From contig CAWFCG010000001.1 of assembly GCA_963814315.1 (NCBI GenBank), positions 310,001 to 374,000 on the forward strand: a stretch of 64,000 bases of DNA, given 5' to 3'. Positions 1 through 7,754 of the stretch are shown here, piece after piece. Numbering within the stretch: position 1 is the stretch's first letter; each line of letters opens with the position of its first letter. A program made the translations under genes and the position numbers. Below the pieces are notes generated by a model, which saw only the letters and a list, made by a program, of their open reading frames with translations, had not been told where the DNA came from and searched no databases. This DNA comes from JAFMJV01 sp963814315. Its GTDB lineage: Bacteria; Chloroflexota; Limnocylindria; Limnocylindrales; CSP1-4.

Positions 1-602
1 CCGCTGAAGCTATCGAGGACGGGGCGCCCGCGGTCGCCGCTGTCCCGCCGACCTACTACCAGCCCGACTTCACCTCGGTGCGAACCTACTACGAGCGCAT
101 CAAGGCCGCGGCCGGCGAGACGCCGCTTCTGGCCTACAACAACCCCTCCGCGACGGGCTACGACCTGCGGCCGGAGCAAGCCGCCGAGTTGCACCGCGAC
201 GGGATCATCGACGGCGTCAAGCAGGCCACGACGAGCGTCAAGGACCTGCACGCCCTCCTCGATGCCGGGGTTCCCGTGTGGATGGCCAACTCAGGGCTCA
301 ACACGGCAGCGCTGGCGATGGGTGCGCGCGGCACCATCTCGACGCTCACCAACGTGGTGCCGGAACTGTTCGTCCGTCTATATCGAACGATGCAGGACGC
401 GGACCTGGTCACCGCAAGAGACGCCCAGCTCCGCATCGATCGTGCCAGCGCGGCACTGCGAGTGCCCATCATCGGTGCTCTGCACGCGGGAGCGACCCTG
501 CGCGGTCTGCCCGGCGGCACACCCCGCGAGCCCTTGCGGCTGCCCGCCCCTGATGAGCTCGAGCGGGTGCGCAGCGCGGTCGCACAGCTGGACGGCATCT
601 GA
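1..602 (+). CDS. DHDPS/N-acetylneuraminate lyase family protein (5' end outside window)
   Basis: The reading frame is open from position 3, so the start lies upstream and only about the last 200 residues are present. The visible part has family landmarks: a strand ending AVAAVPPTYY, the LLAYNNPS segment (equivalent to the YNxP strand of DapA/NanA enzymes) and DGVKQAT, whose lysine would be the Schiff-base residue. Family members are class I aldolases/lyases that cleave or condense pyruvate with an aldehyde; the substrate cannot be read from this fragment. Four bases separate its stop from the next gene, so it is inside the catabolic operon. A second family member lies at 38019-38921. Confidence 0.85.
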   Translation, partial: AEAIEDGAPAVAAVPPTYYQPDFTSVRTYYERIKAAAGETPLLAYNNPSATGYDLRPEQAAELHRDGIIDGVKQATTSVKDLHALLDAGVPVWMANSGLNTAALAMGARGTISTLTNVVPELFVRLYRTMQDADLVTARDAQLRIDRASAALRVPIIGALHAGATLRGLPGGTPREPLRLPAPDELERVRSAVAQLDGI

Positions 603-606
603 TCCG

Positions 607-1890
607 ATGCATGCGGACGTGGTCGTGGTCGGCGCCGGCTCCGCGGGCTGCGTGGCGGCGCTCGCCGCGGCGCGCGCCGGCAGGCGGGTCCTGCTGATCG
701 ATCGCCTGGGATTCCCCGGCGGGACCAGCACGGCCGTGCTGGACACGTTCTACGCGTTCTTCACCGCTGGCGAGTCCAGACAGAAAGTGGTCGCGGGTCT
801 GCCGGATCTGCCGGTGGAGCGCTTGCGCGCTCGTGGCAAGCTCTTCGAGCGTCCCAACAGCTTCGGCTCCGGCCTGGGTTACACCTACGACCCCGAGACT
901 CTCAAGATCGTCTGGGCGGAGCTCCTGCGCGAGCACGGGGTCGAGATGATGTTGCACTCGTTGGTGATCGGCACCCATGTCGTCGACGACCGTGTAACCG
1001 GGATGACCGTAGCCACCCGAAGTGGGCTGGTCGAGGCGGAAGCCAATGCCTTCATCGACGCGTCCGGCGATGCTGATGTGGTGGCCGCAGCCGGGGGCGA
1101 GATACTCGATGACAGCGATCTGCGACAGCCGGTCACGGTCACCTTCAGGATGGCGCCGGTCGACATGCCGCTGTTCCTCGAGCACGGGCGACCACAGCTG
1201 CGCGAGCTGGTGAGACAGGGCCGCGAAGCCGGCTATGGGTTGCGTGGCGGGAGCGGGAGCCTCCACCGATCGGGCATGGACGGCGTCGCCTTGATGGCCA
1301 CGACACGGATCGACCCGCCCGATCTGGAGGACCCCATGGAGCCTGGGCGGGTCGAGATGGAGGGCCTGGCGCAGGTCGATGAGTGGTCCCGCTTCCTGCG
1401 TGACATGATGCCGGGCTTCGAGCGAGCCGGACTGGTGTCCGTGGGCGCGATGGCCGGCGTCCGTGAGACACGGCGCATCCGGGGTCGGTATGTCCTCGAC
1501 GAGGCCGACGTCCTGTCCGGATCAGCCTTCGACGACCAGATCGCCCGGTGCGGCGCGCCGATCGAGGACCTCTCCGGCGCCGAGACGCGCTGGGTCCATG
1601 TCGGCGGCAGCGGCAGCTATGGGATCCCCTGGCGATGCCTGGTCCCGGCGCGACTTCGCGGGGTCGTCGTCGCCGGTCGGTGCCTTTCAGCCACTCACGC
1701 GGCACATGCCTCGGCGCGCTCGATGGGCACTTGCATGGCCATGGGCCAGGCTGCCGGGACGGCAGCCGGCATGGCCATCGAGTCAGGCCTTGATGTCACC
1801 GCGGTCGATGGCGCGAGACTCCGCGATCGCCTTGCGGCCGACGGCGCCGATGTCGGCATCAGCACCCAGAACGAACCAACCCACCCCTGA
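607..1890 (+). CDS. FAD-dependent oxidoreductase
   Basis: This 427-residue protein opens with a Rossmann dinucleotide fold: VVVVGAGSAG (residues about 5-14) followed by an acidic LLIDR strand end at about 35, the usual FAD-binding layout. The C-terminal part has GVRETRRIRGRY and later a VVAGRCLSATHAAHAS stretch before a Gly/Ala-rich AMGQAAGTAA segment. These are typical of the FAD_oxidored (PF12831-type) family, where the second FAD contact lies near the C-terminus. The frame extends upstream into the previous gene, but the ATG at 607 directly precedes the Rossmann fold. The substrate is unknown; operon context suggests oxidation of a sugar, polyol or similar carbon compound. Confidence 0.85.
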   Translation: MHADVVVVGAGSAGCVAALAAARAGRRVLLIDRLGFPGGTSTAVLDTFYAFFTAGESRQKVVAGLPDLPVERLRARGKLFERPNSFGSGLGYTYDPETLKIVWAELLREHGVEMMLHSLVIGTHVVDDRVTGMTVATRSGLVEAEANAFIDASGDADVVAAAGGEILDDSDLRQPVTVTFRMAPVDMPLFLEHGRPQLRELVRQGREAGYGLRGGSGSLHRSGMDGVALMATTRIDPPDLEDPMEPGRVEMEGLAQVDEWSRFLRDMMPGFERAGLVSVGAMAGVRETRRIRGRYVLDEADVLSGSAFDDQIARCGAPIEDLSGAETRWVHVGGSGSYGIPWRCLVPARLRGVVVAGRCLSATHAAHASARSMGTCMAMGQAAGTAAGMAIESGLDVTAVDGARLRDRLAADGADVGISTQNEPTHP

Positions 1891-1899
1891 GGAGGAACC

Positions 1900-2661
1900 G
1901 TGAGCGCAGGCCAGTACCTTGACCAGATCATCCCCCGACTCGAGCGCATCCGTTCGCAGGCCGATGCCATCGAGCGTGCCTCGGCCCTGTGTGCTGACAG
2001 CATCGCCGGCGATGGCGTGGTCCACGTCTTTGGTGCCGGCCACTCCCGGATGATGGCTGAAGAGGCCTATCCGAGGATCGGCGCGGTGGCGGGCTTCCGC
2101 CCAGTGGTCGAGCTCGCGGTCACGTTCTTCCACGACGTCGTCGGGCCCAACGGTCTGGCCCAGGCATTGTTCCTGGAGCGTGTACCCGGCTACGGCAAGG
2201 TCATCTTCGACGAGCTGGTGGCGCGCCCGGGCGACACCACCATCGTGTTCTCAAGCTCCGGGGTCGAGGCCATCATCATGGACTACGTGGACGCCGCGCA
2301 GGCGGCGGGCATCGGCGTCATCGGCGTGACCAGCTTTGAGTATTCGGCCCAGACCTCTGCCGAACGCGGAGGCGCCCGGCGCCTCGCCGATGTCGCGGAT
2401 ATCGCTATCGACAACGGCGTGCCGGTCGGCGATGCGCTCGTCAGTGTCCCTGGCATCGAGGAGCGCGTGTCAGCCTCAGCGTCCATCCTCAACCTCGCGG
2501 TGATGCACGAGATCACCAGCGGTACCGCGACGGCGCTCGCTGAGCGGGGCCAGCCCCCCATCGTGTTCGCCAGCCCGCACCTCGCCGGACACGAACGCAG
2601 CCAGGCGCGCTACGAGCAGTCGCTCGCCGACTATCGGCGACGGGTGTGGGGCACGCGGTGA
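1900..2661 (+). CDS. SIS-domain sugar-phosphate-binding protein
   Basis: A 253-residue protein with a single SIS (sugar isomerase) fold. VVHVFGAGHSRMMAEE (about residues 40-55) is the first phosphosugar-binding loop, and TTIVFSSSGVEAIIMDYV carries the serine-rich second loop. Length and the GAGHS motif match the uncharacterised SIS proteins of the UPF0309 type, distant from GlmS and MurQ. Start is GTG at 1900, nine bases after a strong GGAGG. SIS proteins isomerise or sense phosphorylated sugars, so it could process the product of the PfkB kinase two genes downstream; this is inference. Confidence 0.8.
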   Translation: MSAGQYLDQIIPRLERIRSQADAIERASALCADSIAGDGVVHVFGAGHSRMMAEEAYPRIGAVAGFRPVVELAVTFFHDVVGPNGLAQALFLERVPGYGKVIFDELVARPGDTTIVFSSSGVEAIIMDYVDAAQAAGIGVIGVTSFEYSAQTSAERGGARRLADVADIAIDNGVPVGDALVSVPGIEERVSASASILNLAVMHEITSGTATALAERGQPPIVFASPHLAGHERSQARYEQSLADYRRRVWGTR

Positions 2662-3440
2662 TCGCTGTGGTCCCCAAGCGGCAGCAAGGACGCGTGGCGC
2701 TCGTCACCGGCGCCTCCAAGGGCATCGGGCGTGCCACGGCGATCCGTCTTGCCCAGGAAGGCGCCGCCGTAGCCGTCAACTACCTTGGCGATGCGCAAGG
2801 CGCGGCGACCGCGGTCGAGGGGATCCAGGCGGCCGGTTCCACGGGGATCGCCGTGCAGGCCGATGTGGCGGACGAGCAGCAGGTGAGCGAGATGGTGCGG
2901 CGTATCGTGCAGGAGCTCGGATCGGTCGATATCGCCGTGAACAACGCGGCGATCTTCCCGTGGCAGGAGTGGACGGACATCACCTCGGACGACTGGGATC
3001 GCGTGCTGGGCGTCGACCTGAAGGGCGCATTCATCGTGTCGCGAGCGGTCTACCCACACATGCGCGAGCGCGGCTGGGGCCGCATCATCTCGCTCTCGAG
3101 CGCGACCGCACTCCACGGCCAGGCAGAACTCATGCACTACGCGGCGGCAAAGGCCGGCATCATCGGACTGACGCGCTCGCTGGCCCGGGCGGTCGGTGAC
3201 GATGGCATCACCGTCAATGCGGTCAGCACCGGCAGGACCCTGACCGAGGGCTTCCAGCGGTGGTTCGACGACGGCACGCTGTCGCGGGCCGAGACTGAGG
3301 GCTCGCGCGCCAACCAGCCCATCAAGCGACTCGCCAAACCCGCGGACATCGTCGGGACCATCGCCTTCCTGGCCTCGGACGATGCCGCCTACATGACCGG
3401 ACAGCTGCTCAATGTGGACGGCGGAAGGGCGATGTACTGA
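2658..3440 (+). CDS. short-chain dehydrogenase/reductase (SDR)
   Basis: Classical SDR of about 260 residues. It shows the cofactor motif TGASKGIG near the N-terminus, NNAA at the end of strand 4, a Ser in the SLSSAT strand, YAAAK (catalytic Tyr and Lys), and a C-terminal LNVDGG. The closest style is 3-oxoacyl-ACP reductase/glucose dehydrogenase-type SDRs, which act on alcohols with NAD(P)H. The GTG at 2658 overlaps the preceding TGA; an in-frame GTG at 2646 is also possible. The stop overlaps the start of the kinase by one base, so the genes are translationally coupled. Confidence 0.85.
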   Translation: MIAVVPKRQQGRVALVTGASKGIGRATAIRLAQEGAAVAVNYLGDAQGAATAVEGIQAAGSTGIAVQADVADEQQVSEMVRRIVQELGSVDIAVNNAAIFPWQEWTDITSDDWDRVLGVDLKGAFIVSRAVYPHMRERGWGRIISLSSATALHGQAELMHYAAAKAGIIGLTRSLARAVGDDGITVNAVSTGRTLTEGFQRWFDDGTLSRAETEGSRANQPIKRLAKPADIVGTIAFLASDDAAYMTGQLLNVDGGRAMY

Positions 3441-4375
3441 TGGTCACGCGTCCGGTGCACTTGGTCGCGGTCGGGGGCGCCGGACTCGGAATCCGGTTCG
3501 ATGTGGAGCGACCCGCCGCCGCGGGCGAGACCGTGTTCGCTCGGAGCGTCTCTACCGTCAATGGAGGCAAGGCTTCCAACCAGGCCATCGGAGCCGCCGT
3601 CTTTGGCGCCGATGCGTCGATCATCAGCGCCATCGGCCGCGACGAGTTCGCCCCGCTGATCCGCGGTGCCCTCGTGCAGCATGGCGTCGACGTCAGGAGC
3701 ATGGTCGAGTTCCCGGATCAGCATTCGATGGTGGGTGCGGTGATGGTCGACGAGCGCGGTGAGAACTTCATCACCCTGGCTCCCGGTGCACTCGCCCGCC
3801 TCACCGCTGTCGATGTACGTGCGCACTCCGGCGCCATCGAGGGTGCCGACATCTGCGTGGTGAGCCTTGAGATCGCCATCGAAGCGGCCATCGAGGCACT
3901 CCGGATCGCGCGGGAGCACGGCGTGACGACGGTGTTGAACGCCGCTCCCGCACCACCAGCAGAGCGGGCCGCTGAGCTGCTGTCCCTTGCCGATTGGGCG
4001 ACCCCGAACGAGAGTGAGGCCGCGGCGATGTACGGCCGGCATGGCTCACCTGAAGACCGCGCTTTGGCCCTGCTGGCATATGGCGCGCGCGGCGTCGTCA
4101 TGACGCTCGGCCCTGAGGGCGCCCTCGTGGCTGCCGGTTCATCGTTCGAGCGCATACCGACGATCCACGTCCCTGACGACGAGATGGTCGATACCGCGGG
4201 GGCCGGCGACGCGTTCAACGCAGCCTTCGCGGTCTCGCTCGCGAGCGGCCTTGACGTGCTGGACGCGGCCCACCTCGGTTGCCAAGCCGGCTCCAGGATC
4301 TGCCGCGGACCAGGCTTCGTGGAGGCGCTCGACCAGCTCGAAGGCCTGTGTGTGCCTGTGCGGAGGGCGATGTAG
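3440..4375 (+). CDS. PfkB-family carbohydrate kinase (ribokinase-like)
   Basis: A 311-residue kinase with the two PfkB signatures: an N-terminal NGGKASNQAIGAAVFG substrate-binding segment (about residues 34-49) and a C-terminal DTAGAGDAFNAAFA, whose GAGD aspartate is the catalytic base. The order and length fit ribokinase-like enzymes that phosphorylate a sugar or nucleoside with ATP. The ATG is embedded in the TGA of the upstream SDR. A second PfkB kinase lies at 49462-50394 but the two are clearly different in sequence. The sugar is not identifiable from sequence alone. Confidence 0.88.
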   Translation: MVTRPVHLVAVGGAGLGIRFDVERPAAAGETVFARSVSTVNGGKASNQAIGAAVFGADASIISAIGRDEFAPLIRGALVQHGVDVRSMVEFPDQHSMVGAVMVDERGENFITLAPGALARLTAVDVRAHSGAIEGADICVVSLEIAIEAAIEALRIAREHGVTTVLNAAPAPPAERAAELLSLADWATPNESEAAAMYGRHGSPEDRALALLAYGARGVVMTLGPEGALVAAGSSFERIPTIHVPDDEMVDTAGAGDAFNAAFAVSLASGLDVLDAAHLGCQAGSRICRGPGFVEALDQLEGLCVPVRRAM

Positions 4376-4377
4376 GG

Positions 4378-5391
4378 ATGCAGGTCCGCACCGTCCTGGG
4401 TGACATCGACGCGTCCGAGCTCGGGATCACGTACGCACACGAGCACCTGGTCATCGCTGGCGGGAGGCCGGTCGAGGTCTATCCGGACATCCGACTCGAC
4501 AGTGTCGAGAAGGCCGTGGAAGAGCTCGCGCCCGCGCAGCGGCTTGGCCTCGCGTCCGTCGTCGACGCGATGCCGGCAGACTGTGGCCGGGATATCGAGA
4601 TGCTCGCCGAGGTCAGCCGACGAAGCGGTGTCCACGTCATCGCCTCGACCGGGCTGCACACGACTCGCTACTACCACGACCGCCACTGGAGCTGGCGCAT
4701 GAGCGCGGACGAGATCGCGGCGCTCTTCATCGACGAGATCGAGCAAGGCATCGATACGTTCGACCTCGCTGGACCGAGCATCGGTCGGTCGGAGCACCGG
4801 GCCGGGATCATCAAGGTCGGTGGCTCAGCTGGCTTCCCGGACAGGCGGGACCGCAAGGTCTTCGAGGCTGCCGCGCTCGCGCAGGCTGCGACCGGGGCGC
4901 CCATCCTCACCCATTGCGAGGATGGCCTCAGGGGGCCCGAGCAGGTCATGTTCCTCGTCGCTCACGGGGCAGATGCCGGCCACATCGTGCTCTCGCATGT
5001 GGACAAGGTGGTCGATCGGGAGTATCACCACGAGATCGCCGCGATGGGTGCGTTCGTCGAGTACGACCAGGCGTGGCGCTGGCGCGGAGCGACCAACGGC
5101 ACCCTGCAGCTGCTCGAGTGGATGGACGAGGATGGTCTCATCGGCCACGTCGTGATGGGCCACGACCACGCTCGCCGTGGCTATTGGAAGGCCTACGGGG
5201 GGATGCCAGGCATGAGCTTCCTGCTGGCCGAGTTCTCGCAGCTCATACGCGAGCGAGGCCTCTCGGACGACGTCCAGGGCGCGGTGTTCGCTACGAATCC
5301 CGCGGCAGCGCTTTCTTTCATCGAATGTGTCGAGGTGACACGTGACACCAAGACAGTCGCGCCCTCCCCAGGTGAGGAGAGGGCCGAATGA
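4378..5391 (+). CDS. phosphotriesterase-family metal-dependent hydrolase
   Basis: A 337-residue TIM-barrel amidohydrolase-superfamily protein. Visible metal ligands are HEHL near residue 22, IIKVGGSAG (the bridging, normally carboxylated Lys), THCED, LSHVDK and MGHDHA with the C-terminal Asp. This is the PTE (PF02126) pattern. Family members hydrolyse lactones, esters or phosphotriesters; in sugar operons they often act as lactonases, which would follow a sugar dehydrogenation step. Start is ATG at 4378, two bases after the PfkB stop, with the frame open further upstream as a shadow. The stop overlaps an upstream in-frame ATG of the next gene. Confidence 0.87.
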   Translation: MQVRTVLGDIDASELGITYAHEHLVIAGGRPVEVYPDIRLDSVEKAVEELAPAQRLGLASVVDAMPADCGRDIEMLAEVSRRSGVHVIASTGLHTTRYYHDRHWSWRMSADEIAALFIDEIEQGIDTFDLAGPSIGRSEHRAGIIKVGGSAGFPDRRDRKVFEAAALAQAATGAPILTHCEDGLRGPEQVMFLVAHGADAGHIVLSHVDKVVDREYHHEIAAMGAFVEYDQAWRWRGATNGTLQLLEWMDEDGLIGHVVMGHDHARRGYWKAYGGMPGMSFLLAEFSQLIRERGLSDDVQGAVFATNPAAALSFIECVEVTRDTKTVAPSPGEERAE

Positions 5392-5432
5392 CGGCCGACA
5401 CAGCAGAGCAGCAGCAGCATCGGAGGGGTGGC

Positions 5433-6572
5433 ATGGAGTCACGCGAACGGTTCAGGGCGGCCATGGAGCATCGCGAGCCTGATCGCGTGCCCATCGATCT
5501 GGGCGGCATGGTCACCGGCATCAGCACCGGCGCCAGTGGGGCACTGAAGACCCACCTCGGCATCGACTCCCCGGACGTCATCGCCGACCGCGTCCAGCAG
5601 CTGGCAATCCCCGATGACGCCATCCTGGACCGCCTGCACGTCGATTCGCGGTACCTCTACCTGCGCGCCTCGCGCGACTGGCAGGACATCGAACTGACCG
5701 AGGGTACCTACCAGGATGAGTTCGGCATCATCCGTCAGGCCGCCATCCGGTCCGACGGCCACCTGCTCTACTACGATTTCATCGGCCATCCGCTCTCCGA
5801 GGCCAAGACCGTCGCCGATGTGGCCGCCTACCCCTGGCCCGATCCCCATGATCCGGCACGCTACGCAGGCCTCGAAGACGCCGCCCGAGCCATCTACGAA
5901 GGCTCGGACAAGGCCCTTGGCGTCAACATCATCGCCTCACTCTTCGAGTTCAGCTGGTACCTGCGTGGCTACGTGGGCTTCTTCGAGGACCTGCTCCTGG
6001 ACCCGACCCTTGCGGAGGCCCAGCTCGACGCCATGCTGGAGTACCAGATGGCGCTCGTGGGCGAGGTGCTCGACTGCGTGGGACCCTATGCCTCGTTCAT
6101 CAACACGGGCTCCGACCTGGGCACCCAGCGGGCACCGATGATCGACCCTGAGGTCTATCGGCGCATCATCTGGCCGCGCTACCGCAAGCTCTGGGACTTC
6201 ATCCATTCGCGTACCGAGGCCAAGATCTTCTACCACTCCTGCGGCAGCATCGTGCCCATGCTGCCGATGCTTATCGAGGGCGGCGTGGATGCTGTACACC
6301 CGGTACAACCAGGGGCGGAGGGCATGGGCGACCGAGCCCGACTGAAGCGTGAGTTCGGATCAGACATCACCTTCTGGGGTGGCTTCGACCAGCAGGACAC
6401 GCTGCCCTTCGGTACACCCGAGCAGGTCCGCGAGGCGACTCGTGAGCTGTTCGACGCCTTCATGCCAAGTGGCGGCTTCGTCTTCGCTGCGGGTCACAAT
6501 ATCCAGGCCGACGTGCCCCCGGAGAACATCCTGGCGCTGTTCGATGCGGCCGAGGAGTTCGGCCGCTACTAG
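5433..6572 (+). CDS. URO-D/MtaA-like family protein 1
   Basis: A 379-residue protein of the uroporphyrinogen decarboxylase superfamily, recognised from the N-terminal RERFRAAMEHREPDRVP motif and the barrel. It lacks the RPPxWxMRQAGRY-type motif of true HemE. It has HSCG at about residues 268-271, the H-x-C pair used for zinc in methylcobamide:CoM methyltransferases, but the later cysteine position reads AAGHNIQ with a His. An in-frame ATG at 5388 overlaps the PTE stop, but the ATG at 5433 follows GGAGGGG and starts at the conserved RERF motif, so it is preferred. The function of such sugar-operon URO-D-like proteins is not established. Confidence 0.8.
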   Translation: MESRERFRAAMEHREPDRVPIDLGGMVTGISTGASGALKTHLGIDSPDVIADRVQQLAIPDDAILDRLHVDSRYLYLRASRDWQDIELTEGTYQDEFGIIRQAAIRSDGHLLYYDFIGHPLSEAKTVADVAAYPWPDPHDPARYAGLEDAARAIYEGSDKALGVNIIASLFEFSWYLRGYVGFFEDLLLDPTLAEAQLDAMLEYQMALVGEVLDCVGPYASFINTGSDLGTQRAPMIDPEVYRRIIWPRYRKLWDFIHSRTEAKIFYHSCGSIVPMLPMLIEGGVDAVHPVQPGAEGMGDRARLKREFGSDITFWGGFDQQDTLPFGTPEQVREATRELFDAFMPSGGFVFAAGHNIQADVPPENILALFDAAEEFGRY

Positions 6573-6588
6573 CCGGGAGTGACGACGC

Positions 6589-7653
6589 ATGGGGACGATG
6601 ACCGCGATCGAACGGGTGGAGGCAGTGCTCCGGGGCGGGGTCCCCGACCGGGTGCCGGTGGATTTCCACGACTTCATGGTGGCGGCGCACCGATCAGGCC
6701 TGCCCTTCGGGGACTACTTCCGCAACGGTGAGGCCATGGCCGCTGGTCAGATCGCCGACTGGCGCGAGTTCGGCCACGACGTGGTGCTCGTGGAGAACGG
6801 CACGGCGGCCCTGGCTGAGGCCTGTGGCGTGGGCGTCGAGTACATGTCGGATTCGGCTCCGGTCTCCTTCACGCCGGCCATAGCGAGCCTTGATGACATC
6901 GACCTGTTGGTCATGCCCGATCCCTACACCACCGAGCCGCTGGCGGAGAACCTCAAGGCCACCCGCATCGTGGTCGAGGAGATCGGCCGCGAGGCCTTCA
7001 TCATCGGCCGCGCCGACCAGGGACCGTTCTCGCTGGCTTCGATGCTGGTGGGCATGGAAACGTTCCTGATGGCGACCGCACTGCCCGGCAACGAGGAGAA
7101 GCTGGCGCAGCTGTTCGCCTTCGCCGAGGAGGTCGTCTATCGCTATGCGACGGCCCAGATGGCACAGGGCGCGCACCTCACCTCGATCGGTGAATCGCTG
7201 GCCGGACCGGACGTCTGCTCACCGGCGGTCTATCGGGCGTGGGCCTGGCCGGCGGACAAACGCCTCGTGGAGCGCCTGGCGGCCGATGGCATCGGGCTCG
7301 CGTATCACATCTGCGGCAACGCCACGCGCATCGCTGAGGATATGGTCGAGACTGGCGCGGCGGTGCTCGAGCTCGACTACAAGTGCGACCTGCCGACCAT
7401 CAAGGCGGTCGCCGCGAGTAAGACGACGGTGCTGGGTGTCATCGATCCTTCGGGCGTCATCGCCCGCTCCACGCCGGACGTGGTGCGCCAGGCGGTGCGC
7501 GACGAGCTGGAGGTCATGGCACCGGGTGGCGGGCTCATCATCGGCCCTGGGTGTGCCCTGCCACCCGAGACACCGGCGCAGAACCTGCACGCCTTCGTGG
7601 AGGCCGCCCACGAGCATGGCCGCTACCGGCCAGATGGCAGCCTCATCGCCTGA
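6589..7653 (+). CDS. URO-D/MtaA-like family protein 2
   Basis: A 354-residue URO-D-superfamily barrel starting MGTMTAIERVEAVLRGG. It retains a complete H-x-C...C set: YHICGN (His240, Cys242) and GPGCALPPETP (Cys322). In MtaA/MtbA-type methyltransferases this set binds the zinc that activates the thiol. It is not HemE. It follows URO-D-like protein 1 after 16 bases and is the last gene of the tight operon. If it binds zinc it may catalyse methyl transfer to or from a thiol or corrinoid, but no corrinoid protein gene is visible here. Confidence 0.8.
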   Translation: MGTMTAIERVEAVLRGGVPDRVPVDFHDFMVAAHRSGLPFGDYFRNGEAMAAGQIADWREFGHDVVLVENGTAALAEACGVGVEYMSDSAPVSFTPAIASLDDIDLLVMPDPYTTEPLAENLKATRIVVEEIGREAFIIGRADQGPFSLASMLVGMETFLMATALPGNEEKLAQLFAFAEEVVYRYATAQMAQGAHLTSIGESLAGPDVCSPAVYRAWAWPADKRLVERLAADGIGLAYHICGNATRIAEDMVETGAAVLELDYKCDLPTIKAVAASKTTVLGVIDPSGVIARSTPDVVRQAVRDELEVMAPGGGLIIGPGCALPPETPAQNLHAFVEAAHEHGRYRPDGSLIA

Positions 7654-7754
7654 GAGGTCGGTCGTCCGAGTGGAGGCGGGTCCCGCTCCGTGGCCAAGTG
7701 GCACACTTGGCCGACCCGCGGTGCCAAGTCACCGTAATGAAGGAGATCCACCCC

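Noticed and set aside
5401..5420. CAG-repeat microsatellite
   Set aside because: Only a short imperfect run in front of a start codon; not a meaningful repeat array.
5433..7653. HemE (uroporphyrinogen decarboxylase) for the URO-D-like proteins
   Set aside because: The HemE N-terminal signature around RPPVWxMRQAGR is absent and the gene context is sugar metabolism, not haem synthesis.
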